Part shown: positions 17,538-27,227 of the stretch, piece by piece
How the letters are laid out: each line of letters starts with the position of its first letter
Numbering within the stretch: the first letter of the stretch is position 1
From: Candidatus Falkowbacteria bacterium
GTDB taxonomy: Bacteria > Patescibacteriota > Patescibacteriia > Patescibacteriales > Patescibacteriaceae
Length of the DNA stretch: 64,000 nt
Assembly (NCBI GenBank): GCA_016699775.1
Contig: CP065010.1
Coordinates: 558,001 to 622,000, forward strand
Direction: 5' to 3'
Made by a program: the position numbers and the translations under genes
The notes under the pieces: generated by a model
What the model was told of the DNA's origin: nothing
What the model saw: the letters and a program-made list of their open reading frames with translations, nothing else
Databases searched by the model: none

Positions 17538-19502
17538 CTAATTGAATCGAACTGATTGACCAGGTTGTAATGAGCCGTGAGTATGATTATGTTGTTCTCT
17601 GGGTGAGCTGATATCGTTATTTAAAACAGCGTCGTGAGTTTTTTCAATAGTAGGTTGCAGAATAGTTTGATTAATTTTATTACCATGAAAATCACTTGGA
17701 ACTTCAGCTGATAATTCACTAAGTGATAAAGGACGAGGAGATGATTGCTCCACAGGAGCCACTGGTTCAAAAATTGGCTTATTAATTTCTTGAGGTGATA
17801 CTTGGGGTTTTGTGAAAGAAGCAGAGTAAATTGGTCGTTTAGATAATTGCTCAATTTCTTTCTGTTTTAAAGCTTTCCTCTGATTTGTTGATAGTTCTTT
17901 TTCTTGTCGTAAAATTGTTAAGCATTCCTTACAAAATATTGGGCGAACTCCATCTGGTTTAAAAGGAACACGAGTAGTTTTTTGACAACGAGAACATATC
18001 GCCTCGTACTTGTACACAGAAGGATCAAGTATTGGCATAGCTTGTGGTTGAGGACTTGGATTTTGTGAAACTTCTCTTACTTGATTAATAGGTTCTGAAT
18101 TAATTTTTTGAGAAATCGGCTGCGACATAGGCTTAACAGCTGAGGTAGGTTTAATTGGTTGTATTGATTCAGATGGCTGATTTTTACTAACAGTAATGCG
18201 TGGAGTTTCTTCTTCGGCATGCCAGCGCATAATCTTTTCTTCTACTTCTTCTCGAGGTGCAGAATAACGTTCACGGGTATTTCTAATAACCTTTTCTTCA
18301 TTTTGTGTTCGTTCAGAATCTTTTAAAGGGGCTAAACCACGGGCTGAAAATGGATCTGAAGCCACACCATCAATCATTAATTTTAAACAAATACTATATT
18401 TTGGAAGATTGACTAAATCTTCTTCAGTAAACACTGGAGTAAATTCTTTAACTAATTCTTCAGCATCAGTAGCCCCAATTCGAAATACTACCAGTGTTCC
18501 AACGTTTCCAAAAACAGCTGCTTTAACTTTATCACTAAGCTGCTCAATATATTGATGACCCATTATTAAATTAAGGCGATACTTACGGGCTTCTGAAAGA
18601 ATGTTGGCAAAACTATCTGTAGCAAAATTCTGAAACTCGTCAACATATAGATAAAAATCCCGTCGCTCCTCTTCGTGAACATTAACTCGACTCATGGCTG
18701 CTAATTGAATTTTTGTAATAACCATTGAACCAAGTAACTCTGAATTATCTTCACCAATCCGACCCTTACTGAGGTTCATGATTAAAATTTTTCCTTCGTC
18801 CATAACCTCGCGCAAATCAATTGATGAGTTTGTTTGGCCAACAATATTTCGGATTAAAGAACTTGATAAGAATTGTCCAACTTTATTTTGAATTGGAGAC
18901 ACTGCCTCAGCCGCAAATTTATCTGCATAACCAGCAAATTCTTTTGTCCAAAAAGATTTAACAACCGGATCTTGAATATTATCAATAACTTTTTTTCTAA
19001 ATGACTTATCAGACAACATTCGTGTAACAGCCAATAAAGTTGAATTTGGGTAATCCAAAATTGCTAAGATACTGTTACGTAAAATATATTCCAAACGAGG
19101 TCCCCAAGAATCTGCCCACAATTTTTGAAATACTCCAATTAAACCAGAGGCTACCAAGTGTCGTAGATGAGGAGCAACTTGTTCAACAACGTTAAAAGCA
19201 ATCGGATAATTTACATCTGCCGGATTAAAATAGATAACATCATTAATACGGTTTGAGGGAATATATTGAATAACTTTTTCTGCCAAGTCGCCATGAGGAT
19301 CAACAACGGCCACTCCCCGCCCAGCCCGAATATCATCAATGATCATATTCTCTAAAATCGTTGACTTACCCATACCAGTTTTTCCAATCAAATACATATG
19401 ACGACGACGATCGTCAGTTTTGATCCCAAAACGTCGATGTTGATTTCTATAAGTTGTTTCCGCAAATAGCGCTAAATCTGACATATGGTAAAATTTATCC
19501 AA
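17538..19502 (-). CDS. VirD4/TraG-like (type IV secretion) ATPase
   Basis: 654 aa. Walker A GKTGMGKSTILENM near residue 38 followed by GVAVVDPHGDLAEKV; Walker B with DFYLYVDEFQNFA near residue 283, then ARKYRLNLIMGHQYIEQL, the TraM-recognition-like part of VirD4/TraD coupling ATPases. The region from about 400 is Pro/Gln-rich linker with a zinc ribbon (CSRC ... CKEC, about residues 503-528). A typical Patescibacteria gene; substrate may be DNA or protein. It overlaps the next upstream gene by 8 nt, so the two likely form one machine. Confidence 0.85.
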   Translation of the reverse strand: MDKFYHMSDLALFAETTYRNQHRRFGIKTDDRRRHMYLIGKTGMGKSTILENMIIDDIRAGRGVAVVDPHGDLAEKVIQYIPSNRINDVIYFNPADVNYPIAFNVVEQVAPHLRHLVASGLIGVFQKLWADSWGPRLEYILRNSILAILDYPNSTLLAVTRMLSDKSFRKKVIDNIQDPVVKSFWTKEFAGYADKFAAEAVSPIQNKVGQFLSSSLIRNIVGQTNSSIDLREVMDEGKILIMNLSKGRIGEDNSELLGSMVITKIQLAAMSRVNVHEEERRDFYLYVDEFQNFATDSFANILSEARKYRLNLIMGHQYIEQLSDKVKAAVFGNVGTLVVFRIGATDAEELVKEFTPVFTEEDLVNLPKYSICLKLMIDGVASDPFSARGLAPLKDSERTQNEEKVIRNTRERYSAPREEVEEKIMRWHAEEETPRITVSKNQPSESIQPIKPTSAVKPMSQPISQKINSEPINQVREVSQNPSPQPQAMPILDPSVYKYEAICSRCQKTTRVPFKPDGVRPIFCKECLTILRQEKELSTNQRKALKQKEIEQLSKRPIYSASFTKPQVSPQEINKPIFEPVAPVEQSSPRPLSLSELSAEVPSDFHGNKINQTILQPTIEKTHDAVLNNDISSPREQHNHTHGSLQPGQSVRFN

Positions 19503-21096
19503 AAGGTAAATTATCAGGCACTACACCAGGTTGTTTTGGCGTTTTGGTCTCATGAGAATTATCAACTGGCTCTGGACTAATTTCTTCAATAGACTTTTCT
19601 TCTACTGCTTCTGTTACTTCGGTTTCATCATCATCAAAAAAACCAGGTCGACCAGAATTTGGTTTAGCAGTAGTCGATTTTTCTTCATGAATATCATTAG
19701 ACTTATCAGAAAGTTCATTATCGTCGACAATTTTAAAGCCTGGATCAAAAATCGGATCAAGGTGACCAACTTGCTTTCGACTTTCCTCAAAAGGAAGAGA
19801 CATTGGAGGCTCTATTCTTCGACCCTGAGAGCGCTGAATTAATGGAGCTTTTGTCACTGCATCTAATGGGAAATGCCACAAGGTTGCTAATTCTTCCACG
19901 TTTAAAATCCAAGGTGCACGACCAATCATTTCACTACGAGATTTATACCCACGCATAATACTATTTTTTTTCTGATTGATACGACTCTTGGTAAAGAAAT
20001 AACTTGCCGAAGTCATTGTCATTTTTGTATCAGGTTTAAGAGCATTAAGATCATTTGTATTAAATTGTTTTATATATCCAACAAAACCATTAACTACCTT
20101 TGGTTTATTCATTACCTCCTTACGACTTAAATATATCATTCGAATACAAACTTCAAAACCCATCTTAATCATTTTTTTATGGACAGCTTCAATCTGAGCT
20201 TTCTGCATTGGATCCATTTCCATAAAACTTAAAGCTTTTGATTTTTCACTTTTTTTATCATCAACATCACCCCAGAGTTTATATACAACTTCACTAAAAT
20301 CGCCTAACCATTGTATAAATCTATCTACCAGTTCATTACTTTTTGAAACATGCTTGCTTCTACCTAACTTTTCATCAATAAATTCCTTGGCTTCTTTAGT
20401 CCAAGCAGTTCCCGTTGGGACTAAAATAATCTGATACCAAAGTTGTTCTCCTTTTCGCAAGCTACTCATAAGATCCATTAATGAAGTCATTGGATCACGA
20501 AACTTAGTTTCTTTTTCACCGAAATCATGCTCAAACTGCGGATAGGTTTTTATTGGCAAGGCTTGATTTGTTACCTGAACAATTTCAGAACCCCAAATAT
20601 CATAATCTTCATCCGGGAAAACATTTGGAGCTATTTTCGTATAATCCTCTACTTCGTATATTTCAGCATCAGGATATTGCGAATACACTCCTGTTTCAAC
20701 AAAATTACGAAAATGAGCTGGAGTATGAATTAAAAACTGAATATAGCCTCCAATAGAAATAATCTCTAAACTAAAACCCAACTGAAATTTTCCGTCCCAC
20801 CACTTTTCAATTAACGAAAAAGAACCATGACCACCAGCGAAGTAGGTAATCATGTTCTCAACGGCCATTAATGATTGAGTATTATTACGAGGAACATCAA
20901 TGGCTAATAATATAAATTTTTGCTTATGTTCCCAAGCTCCTCGACGTTCAAATAGCCAATACTGCAAAAGTCCCCAAAGCATAACAATTGCGATTGGTAA
21001 CCAGCCAAAATACCAAAAAAATACACGCCATAAAGCTACTTCCATTGGTAAAGAAAGTAGCTCTTGGATTCCACTAAAATCAAGAGATATTGTCAT
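19495..21096 (-). CDS. membrane-anchored partner of the VirD4-like ATPase
   Basis: 533 aa. One or two N-terminal membrane segments (about residues 20-48: ALWRVFFWYFGWLPIAIVML), then a soluble cytoplasmic domain with no motif I can assign, and an acidic Glu/Ser-rich C-terminal tail from about 440. It shares an 8-nt overlap with the downstream ATPase gene. I infer it acts with the ATPase, perhaps as a VirB-type scaffold. Not otherwise recognised. Confidence 0.75.
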   Translation of the reverse strand: MTISLDFSGIQELLSLPMEVALWRVFFWYFGWLPIAIVMLWGLLQYWLFERRGAWEHKQKFILLAIDVPRNNTQSLMAVENMITYFAGGHGSFSLIEKWWDGKFQLGFSLEIISIGGYIQFLIHTPAHFRNFVETGVYSQYPDAEIYEVEDYTKIAPNVFPDEDYDIWGSEIVQVTNQALPIKTYPQFEHDFGEKETKFRDPMTSLMDLMSSLRKGEQLWYQIILVPTGTAWTKEAKEFIDEKLGRSKHVSKSNELVDRFIQWLGDFSEVVYKLWGDVDDKKSEKSKALSFMEMDPMQKAQIEAVHKKMIKMGFEVCIRMIYLSRKEVMNKPKVVNGFVGYIKQFNTNDLNALKPDTKMTMTSASYFFTKSRINQKKNSIMRGYKSRSEMIGRAPWILNVEELATLWHFPLDAVTKAPLIQRSQGRRIEPPMSLPFEESRKQVGHLDPIFDPGFKIVDDNELSDKSNDIHEEKSTTAKPNSGRPGFFDDDETEVTEAVEEKSIEEISPEPVDNSHETKTPKQPGVVPDNLPFG

Positions 21097-21218
21097 AACT
21101 TTATTTTTATTTTAACACATTTTTGCTACTGAAAGCAAAAAAACAGTCTTTTAGTTATTATACTTTTCTACTTGAGACAAAATATCCTAACTATCAAACT
21201 GTCTTTTAGCAATAAAAT

Positions 21219-22442
21219 TTAAATATTACTTACAAGCGCATATTTTCCACCAGCGACACGTTGAAAACGTTTTTTATTCATTAGGGCTAAATCAATAGTA
21301 GTTTTCTTTACCATTCGTTGTTCCATAACCTTTTCTGTAATATCTTTTTTGGTTAATGGTTGACCGGCTTCTTCAAGAATTGTGGCAATAATATCAGCTA
21401 CTGTACCTTTTGAAAATCCCCACTCTTTTAAGGCATACAAGCCTCGGCCGACTAAAATATACTTATCATCAAGAATTAATTCATTATGAACCGTTGCTGT
21501 ATTGACTGTTTTTTTATCAAAACCAGTTTCATTAATAGTTTTACCAATATCTTGGTAATGCATTGGCTTGCCATTATTTTTCAATACTAGGTAAATCTTG
21601 TCATTAATAGTTTTTGGTTTAACATCACGTCGATCAGTATGGCCCCAATCACCAAATTTATTTTGTTCAATATCGGCAATAGATCGAAGCAGTGCATATA
21701 ATGACTTGAAATTATTAGCTGATTCAGCGTCATTACCCGGTAGAATACTTGTTAGGGTTTTGGATAAATCAAGGCTTTGTTTATTTTCTGGGGACATCTT
21801 TTCCTTATGCTTCTTAAACGAATCTAAATTACTGACTGTTTCTAACAACTCGGTAGTTAAAAATAATCGCTTTGCTGTTTTGATATACTGTAATAAATCC
21901 TCGGCAATTTCCTCAAGATGTTCAAATTCCTGAAAATGTTGACTTAAAAGAGGGTTGAAATATTTTGAATCATTGATTTCTTTAAAGTCACCATCAAGTA
22001 TCTTTCCAAGGATGAAGTTAAAGTGGTTTTTATAGACCTTAGTCTCAGTATTATTAGTTTGAGTTGAATCAAGAGCTAACGCTAAAAGAATATCAAAAAG
22101 ATAGTCTTTATCCATTGTCCCACCATGATCTTCAAGTAACTGGTTCACAAGCGTTCGTAAATCACTGACTACTTCACCAATTTGTTCAAGCTTCTTAATT
22201 TTATTAATACTACCAGTTTCAATTTGACGAATACGTTCACGTGTTAAATGATGAGTTTGGCCAATTTCTTCAAGGGTGGCTTTCTTTGACTGACTTAAAC
22301 CAAAACGACGTTTTAGAATATCTTGTTCGCGTTCATTTAAATTAACAAATAATTTTTCAATCATTTCAATTACATCAAGACGACCGATTTTCTCGGCCTG
22401 CACCTGGCTCATAATAGTGTCTAGGATTGAATTAGTTGACAT
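21219..22442 (-). CDS. sigma region 4 plus HARE-HTH regulator
   Basis: 407 aa. Residues about 30-85 carry a sigma-70 region 4 helix-turn-helix (LNEREQDILKRRFGLSQ, then TLEEIGQTHHLTRERIRQIE). The C-terminus from about 290 (YLVLKNNGKPMHYQDIGKTI ... GLYALKEWG and a repeat of this module) matches the HARE-HTH / RpoE-delta-like winged helix. A sigma region 2 is missing, so it is not a full sigma factor; it may modulate RNA polymerase. Own promoter at 22528-22556. Confidence 0.8.
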   Translation of the reverse strand: MSTNSILDTIMSQVQAEKIGRLDVIEMIEKLFVNLNEREQDILKRRFGLSQSKKATLEEIGQTHHLTRERIRQIETGSINKIKKLEQIGEVVSDLRTLVNQLLEDHGGTMDKDYLFDILLALALDSTQTNNTETKVYKNHFNFILGKILDGDFKEINDSKYFNPLLSQHFQEFEHLEEIAEDLLQYIKTAKRLFLTTELLETVSNLDSFKKHKEKMSPENKQSLDLSKTLTSILPGNDAESANNFKSLYALLRSIADIEQNKFGDWGHTDRRDVKPKTINDKIYLVLKNNGKPMHYQDIGKTINETGFDKKTVNTATVHNELILDDKYILVGRGLYALKEWGFSKGTVADIIATILEEAGQPLTKKDITEKVMEQRMVKKTTIDLALMNKKRFQRVAGGKYALVSNI

Positions 22443-22527
22443 ATATAGTAAAAATACCCAAATACAATCTTATTGCATCAATTAGCAGAATATCTGAGGT
22501 TTTTTCATTTATTTAAAGATGTTTTAA

Positions 22528-22556
22528 AGTATAGCATAAAATATTAAAATAGTCAA
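22528..22556 (-). promoter_or_regulatory. promoter of the sigma4/HARE-HTH gene
   Basis: Minus strand TTGACT (22556-22551), 17-nt spacer, TATACT (22533-22528). About 86 nt upstream of the ATG at 22442. Confidence 0.75.
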
Positions 22557-22664
22557 CAGACAGCACATTTCACCTATATACGCTATTTTTTAGCTAATAT
22601 TAAATAAAAAATATTTAAAAAAGTGTTTTAGATAGTAATAGCTTTTTAATTGAAAGGGTCACTC

Positions 22665-22907
22665 TTAAAGAGAATTAGCTAATTTTTGTTTACTTATTAA
22701 TGATAATCGTTTTATTTCTGCCTCCCTCTTCAAAGCACTACTTCTTGTTTTTACTTTTTCAGTATAGACAATTTTTTTAACTTTGTGAGAGCGGGTATAG
22801 TGGCCTCCTTTCCCCTCTTGGTGTTCTAAAAAACGTCTTTCGACGTCTGTAGTAATTCCGGTGTATAAGCTTCCATCTGTGCATTGTACTATATAAACAA
22901 AGTACAT
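22665..22907 (-). CDS. GIY-YIG endonuclease (YhbQ/UPF0213 type)
   Basis: 80 aa from the ATG at 22907. The single domain starts YFVYIVQCTDGSLYTGITTD (the YVYIL..DGSLYTGIT signature with catalytic Tyr pair) and continues ERRFLEHQEGKGGHYTRSH and a Lys-rich helix. Such small GIY-YIG proteins are DNA nucleases of uncertain role. Last gene of the 27102-22665 operon. The TTG at 22916 is rejected because it overlaps the upstream stop. Confidence 0.9.
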   Translation of the reverse strand: MYFVYIVQCTDGSLYTGITTDVERRFLEHQEGKGGHYTRSHKVKKIVYTEKVKTRSSALKREAEIKRLSLISKQKLANSL

Positions 22908-22912
22908 AATTA

Positions 22913-23515
22913 TCAACTACCTAACTTCAAAATTTCATCAACCAACTCTGGAAAAGTTTCTTGATTAAAGTGGCCTTTATCTGTAAAAACCCTGGCTTGG
23001 GCAGATGGAAGCCCTGCTTGATACTTTGCAAGTTCTGAGAAAGGTACAACAGGATCATCTTCACTTTGAAATATAAAAATATGCTCAACCTGCTTTTCAA
23101 TTAATTCTAATGAAGAAGGGAGCCTAAAGTCAGCCAAAGAATAGGTATCAACATTATCAAAGGGCGCAGCAATCAAAAAGACAGCCGAGACAGTTTTTGC
23201 TAAAGTATTTTCAGCTAAGTATTTAGCTAAAAATATCCCTCCCAACGAATGTCCAACCAATATAAGCTCTTGATTAATGAAAGGTATATATTTTTCAAAC
23301 CAAATTTTCCATTCTAAATATTTAGCATTAAACTTATTAGGCATTTGCAAGAGCAGAACTTCATATTCCTCTCCTAATTCAGCTTGCAAAGAACTTTTCC
23401 AGCCTTTTAAAAATAGACTTTCTTTATCTACTTCAAAGGCATTTAAAAAAGTAAGATAGTCTTCATAACTATCAAATGTATCGCCTCCATGAATAACTAC
23501 AAGCTGTTTTTTCAT
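22913..23515 (-). CDS. alpha/beta hydrolase, RBBP9/YdeN-like
   Basis: 200 aa. The nucleophile elbow GHSLGG lies near residue 87, Asp of the triad in the QSEDDPVVPF motif near 151, and His in KGHFNQE near 181. It begins with VVIHGG. The arrangement is that of the RBBP9/YdeN serine hydrolases. Substrate is unknown. It starts 3 nt after the glycosyltransferase stop. Confidence 0.8.
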   Translation of the reverse strand: MKKQLVVIHGGDTFDSYEDYLTFLNAFEVDKESLFLKGWKSSLQAELGEEYEVLLLQMPNKFNAKYLEWKIWFEKYIPFINQELILVGHSLGGIFLAKYLAENTLAKTVSAVFLIAAPFDNVDTYSLADFRLPSSLELIEKQVEHIFIFQSEDDPVVPFSELAKYQAGLPSAQARVFTDKGHFNQETFPELVDEILKLGS

Positions 23516-23518
23516 AGG

Positions 23519-24226
23519 TTATTCGTAATCCTTACTAAAATAAACATTAAAATAAGCTTTGGAATACTTGGCTTGGAGTTTAAGCATTCCTTCCTTTTCA
23601 AATCGACGTGGCGAACTTTTGACGATTAATTTTGTATCAAAGACTACTTTACCAACACGACGACTAAAGAGCATAGCCGTGGCACCATCATCACCCCAAA
23701 AAGCCAACGGAGGCAAGCCACCAATTTTATTAATCGCACTTCGCCAAGCTCCAAAATTTCCGCCAATCATTATCCCTGCTTTGCGCCCAAATATTAAGTA
23801 TAAAACATCTGGCAGTAATGGAAAAAGAATATTATAAAAAATATTTGCAAAAAATTTATTCAGACCAGTAAAGCCATAATCATACGGTCCAGAAACCGCT
23901 GCCACTCCAGGATGACGTAAATTATACTCAATGCGAGCCAACCAATCTTTTCCTGGATGGCAATCAGCATCAAGAAAGGCCACTATTTCTCCATGAGATA
24001 CTTCAACACCTCTTTGCCTGGCAAAATTTGTGCCTTTTAGTTTTTCAGAAATGACAATATCAGCACCTGCTTCTCTGGCCAATTTCGCAGTTGCGTCAGT
24101 TGATTTACTATCAACTACAACAATCTCATAGTCTTTTCTACTTATTGACTGCTCGGAAATGAATTTAATTGTTCGCTGAATTTGCTTAGCTTCATTCAAC
24201 GCTGGAATTACCACTGAAAATTTCAT
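23519..24226 (-). CDS. glycosyltransferase family 2
   Basis: 235 aa. Starts MKFSVVIPALNEAKQIQRTI, with VVDSKSTDATAKLA and FLDADCHPGKDWL (DxD-type) giving GT2 identity, and GGNFGAWRSAINKIGG as the acceptor loop. No membrane helix is obvious except a short hydrophobic patch near 130. Likely acts in cell-envelope glycan or glycolipid synthesis, 4 nt after DedA. Confidence 0.9.
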   Translation of the reverse strand: MKFSVVIPALNEAKQIQRTIKFISEQSISRKDYEIVVVDSKSTDATAKLAREAGADIVISEKLKGTNFARQRGVEVSHGEIVAFLDADCHPGKDWLARIEYNLRHPGVAAVSGPYDYGFTGLNKFFANIFYNILFPLLPDVLYLIFGRKAGIMIGGNFGAWRSAINKIGGLPPLAFWGDDGATAMLFSRRVGKVVFDTKLIVKSSPRRFEKEGMLKLQAKYSKAYFNVYFSKDYE

Positions 24227-24230
24227 AGAT

Positions 24231-24827
24231 TTATGCTTTCTTTATTCTACCATATATCTTGATACCTATAATATATGCAACAATAATGGCAAGTAAAATT
24301 ATAACAGTATTCCCAAACCCTAAATAATCTGAGACTATTTCCCATTTTGGTCCAAGAATCCAGCCCAGAATCACATATCCACCACTCCAGGTTAGAGCTG
24401 ATAATAATACGGCTGGAATAAACTCACGGGGTGGCAGACGCAGTAACCCGGCGGCGACTGAGGCATACCCTCGAAGTATGGGCAGTAATCGTCCAACGTA
24501 TATTCCCCACCGCCCTTTATGAGAAAGAAAGTCTATTAATGAATCTATCTTTTTGCTAGGCAAGAAACGTTTGAAATGCTTCATTATCCTCTCACCAAAA
24601 TAATAAAAAACTGAATAGATGATAGTTGTGCCAATAAAATCTGCTGATACTGCCGTAATCACAATCCAATAAAAATCCAAGGTGCCTATTGAAGCAAGAT
24701 AACCTGCAAATAATAAAATTAGTTCATTAGGTATCGGATTTGGTACACCTAATTCTTGTAAGAAGACTAAACCAAAAATAGTGATATATCCGTATTCAAT
24801 AATGTAATTTGCTAGCTCTGGAGGCAT
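24231..24827 (-). CDS. DedA family membrane protein
   Basis: 198 aa with about five helices. Family features are the ELGVPNPIPNELILLFAGYLAS start, the G(K)RW..Y.GRLLPILRGYASVAAGL signature and a final helix. DedA/SNARE-associated proteins move phospholipids or undecaprenyl-phosphate carriers; specificity cannot be told here. Located 7 nt after the EEP gene stop. Confidence 0.92.
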   Translation of the reverse strand: MPPELANYIIEYGYITIFGLVFLQELGVPNPIPNELILLFAGYLASIGTLDFYWIVITAVSADFIGTTIIYSVFYYFGERIMKHFKRFLPSKKIDSLIDFLSHKGRWGIYVGRLLPILRGYASVAAGLLRLPPREFIPAVLLSALTWSGGYVILGWILGPKWEIVSDYLGFGNTVIILLAIIVAYIIGIKIYGRIKKA

Positions 24828-24834
24828 ATTAATG

Positions 24835-25641
24835 TTATTTATTCACAAGCTTTAGAAAAACTGGATCATGATCAGATAAAGGATTCGGTAAATGAACCGG
24901 TGTATATTGATCCACCTGTAAATTAAATTTTTCTAAAAATCTAGTAAATATATAATCCAGGTGACCTGATTCTTTTAGTCGATTTATCCACGTTTGTGTT
25001 AGTGGATTATCAAGACGATATGTATGCTTAGATTCAGCAGAAAAAATACCAGGGTGAATGAAATTTGTATTAGTAATAACACTTGTAAATGATTCATCAG
25101 TCATTATTTGATCTTGATTAAAATCTCCCGCTAAAACTGTTGGAGTTTCCTGATCTTGGCTTACATAAGAAAATAACTTTTTTATTTGCTCAAAACGAAT
25201 TGAGGCTAAAGGTTGATGCAGATGTGTATTAATTACTCGTAAAATTCCCCACGGAGTTTTTACAAATGTCTCAAGAAAACCTTTGTCCCCCATCCATTCA
25301 GTCCAAAAACGTCCGGAAATACCGAATCTAACAAATTTTTCAGAAATAATTGGAAATTTTGACAGAGTTAATAAACCACCTTGTCGGCTGGAAAAATCTA
25401 ACCATTTTCTATGTAGTCTTGTCTTTGAACCATCTGAATATATGTGATAGGTATCTTGTAAAACATTAGAAAATAAAGACTTAGTTTTTAAACTCCAGAC
25501 TTCTTGCAAACATATAATATCAGTTGAAACATTTTTAAGAAAATTTGCAATATTTTTCATTCGTTTAAAACTACCACGAGGTGTAAAGAAGGGTAGATTC
25601 CAAATATTATAGCTAAGAATAGTTAAATCATCTTGTTTCAT
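24835..25641 (-). CDS. endonuclease/exonuclease/phosphatase family protein
   Basis: About 268 aa from the ATG at 25641, which overlaps the upstream stop as ATGA. Conserved residues: SYNIWN at the start, ICLQEVW (metal-binding Glu), NTHLHQPL, AGDFNQD (Asp-Asn), HLDYIF and the terminal SDHDPVFLKL (catalytic His/Asp). The family cleaves phosphodiester bonds in nucleic acids or phospholipids (sphingomyelinase-like); which is uncertain. No signal peptide. Confidence 0.85.
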   Translation of the reverse strand: MKQDDLTILSYNIWNLPFFTPRGSFKRMKNIANFLKNVSTDIICLQEVWSLKTKSLFSNVLQDTYHIYSDGSKTRLHRKWLDFSSRQGGLLTLSKFPIISEKFVRFGISGRFWTEWMGDKGFLETFVKTPWGILRVINTHLHQPLASIRFEQIKKLFSYVSQDQETPTVLAGDFNQDQIMTDESFTSVITNTNFIHPGIFSAESKHTYRLDNPLTQTWINRLKESGHLDYIFTRFLEKFNLQVDQYTPVHLPNPLSDHDPVFLKLVNK

Positions 25642-26330
25642 ACACCAGTATTTTGCATATAAGCTAACCAATAATTTCTTTTATATGATTGGCCTTTGAA
25701 TTTAGTGTAATTAGTCTTTTTTGTTAGTCGTAATATTTTAAAATATGGACTATATACATTAACAAAATCCTCACGACTAAACACTCTTTCAGTTAACCCC
25801 ATGTCTTTATTTATATATGTATCATGTTCTTGACCTGGGTTGTCATGTAATAAGTTTTTTGCGTTCTTATCCCCTTCTTTACACAATCCTTTGACAAAAA
25901 AATAACCGTCGGGCTTTAAGACTCGCTTTGTTTCTTGTAAATATATCTTTCGTTCGGCTTCATTTAAGGAATTAGATGACATAATATCAATAATCAAATC
26001 AAAAAATGTGTCCTTAAAAGAAAAAGGGGTTCCGAAACTAGCAATTTCATAGTGTGCCTTAACGTCCATTTCCTGAGCTCGTGTTCGGGCAAGGCCAACT
26101 GCAGTTACAGAAAGTTCAAGTCCATAGACAGTATTATCAAATTTGGCAATATAATTTGCATTCCGACCTGTACCTGAACCGAGATCCAAAACCACTAGAT
26201 TTTCTATAGGAATACCTTGATTTTTGCGTAAAAATTTAAGAAAATTTTTTAAATCTGTTAATGGCTCAGCTTTCTTGGTTAAGAGTTTAGGTTGTTGGTA
26301 TTCTTTTTCCCATACCTCTGACTGTGCCAT
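25638..26330 (-). CDS. class I SAM-dependent methyltransferase
   Basis: 230 aa. SAM-binding motif I VLDLGSGTGRNANYIAKF near residue 51, acidic motif II YGLELS, and motif near FFDLIIDIMSSNSLNE. Substrate unknown. It begins 4 nt after the EamA stop in a tight operon and overlaps the next gene by 4 nt. Confidence 0.9.
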   Translation of the reverse strand: MAQSEVWEKEYQQPKLLTKKAEPLTDLKNFLKFLRKNQGIPIENLVVLDLGSGTGRNANYIAKFDNTVYGLELSVTAVGLARTRAQEMDVKAHYEIASFGTPFSFKDTFFDLIIDIMSSNSLNEAERKIYLQETKRVLKPDGYFFVKGLCKEGDKNAKNLLHDNPGQEHDTYINKDMGLTERVFSREDFVNVYSPYFKILRLTKKTNYTKFKGQSYKRNYWLAYMQNTGV

Positions 26331-26334
26331 ATAA

Positions 26335-26757
26335 TTATTTAATAAACACAGTTGCTAAAACACCAGCAGTTACTAAAACACCACCGACAATGTTACCCAC
26401 AGATGGTTTTTCTCCTAAAACTATAAATGCCAAAAAAATAGTCAAAGCAATACTTAATTTATCAATCGGTGCCACACGTGATGCTTCGCCCATTTGTAAG
26501 GCCTTGTAATAAAATAACCATGACAACCCAGTGGCAATGGCCGAAAGGATAATAAATATATATGAATATTTTGAAATCTTAAATAAATCACCGGCATTTC
26601 CTTGCAGGGCAACAATCCCCCAGGCAAAAATAACAATAATCACTGTTCGTATGGCAACTGCTAAATTACTATCAACTCCTTTGATACCAATTTTTCCAAA
26701 TATAGCCACTAAAGAAGCAAACAAGGCTGACAATAAAGCATAGGTTATCCAAGTCAT
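26335..26757 (-). CDS. EamA-domain transporter, single-domain
   Basis: 140 aa with four or five membrane helices: ALLSALFASLVAIFGKIG, IRTVIIVIFAWGIVAL, FIILSAIATGLSWLFYYKAL and the C-terminal GNIVGGVLVTAGVLATVFI. One EamA domain (half of the usual drug/metabolite transporter) is present, so it probably works as a dimer. The transported compound is unknown. Confidence 0.88.
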   Translation of the reverse strand: MTWITYALLSALFASLVAIFGKIGIKGVDSNLAVAIRTVIIVIFAWGIVALQGNAGDLFKISKYSYIFIILSAIATGLSWLFYYKALQMGEASRVAPIDKLSIALTIFLAFIVLGEKPSVGNIVGGVLVTAGVLATVFIK

Positions 26758-26766
26758 AAAAATAAA

Positions 26767-27102
26767 TTATACTAAACAATCACAAGGTTTAGTTTTTAAA
26801 ATTTTCTTTTGTTCTGAAATTGTATTAATAAATAGATCTTGGGTAGACTTACCTTTGGCTAGACTCTTCTCAAGTGGTGAATTATGTATATACCCACGAC
26901 GTCCCATTTCCTCTACCAGGGCTTGATGTCGGTTATACAAAGCTTTAAGTTTCCCTACCCAGCGTTTTGTTTCTGGGTGTTGCGAGTAGCCTCCCTTTCC
27001 CTCATGCTTGGTTAAAATGTTCCATAATCCATGCAATTCACGGTGTTCACCAAGTAAGTGCTTTCGACATAAAATTGTAACATCAACATCCCAGACACGC
27101 AT
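26767..27102 (-). CDS. pyrimidine dimer DNA glycosylase (T4 endonuclease V-like)
   Basis: 111 aa. It begins MRVWDVDVTILCRKHLLGEH and contains HRELHGLWNIL, GYSQHPETKRWVGKL and a Met-rich RRGY helix, matching the DenV/pyrimidine dimer glycosylase family. It would excise UV-induced cyclobutane dimers in a one-protein base-excision repair step, which suits a small genome. First gene of the operon running to 22665. Confidence 0.8.
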   Translation of the reverse strand: MRVWDVDVTILCRKHLLGEHRELHGLWNILTKHEGKGGYSQHPETKRWVGKLKALYNRHQALVEEMGRRGYIHNSPLEKSLAKGKSTQDLFINTISEQKKILKTKPCDCLV

Positions 27103-27175
27103 AAAATATAATAAAGATACTTAAAATATACGTCTTTTCTCAACTTTTAGCAATCAGAGCATTAAATATTTTATA

Positions 27176-27204
27176 TAAATAAAATAGCCGAATTTCTCCG
27201 GCTA
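27176..27204 (-). terminator. terminator after the aquaporin gene
   Basis: Minus strand TAGCCG-GAGAAATT-CGGCTA stem followed by TTTTATTTAT. It lies 24 nt downstream of the aquaporin stop. Confidence 0.8.
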
Positions 27205-27227
27205 CTTTACCTATTTCTTTGGATAAT

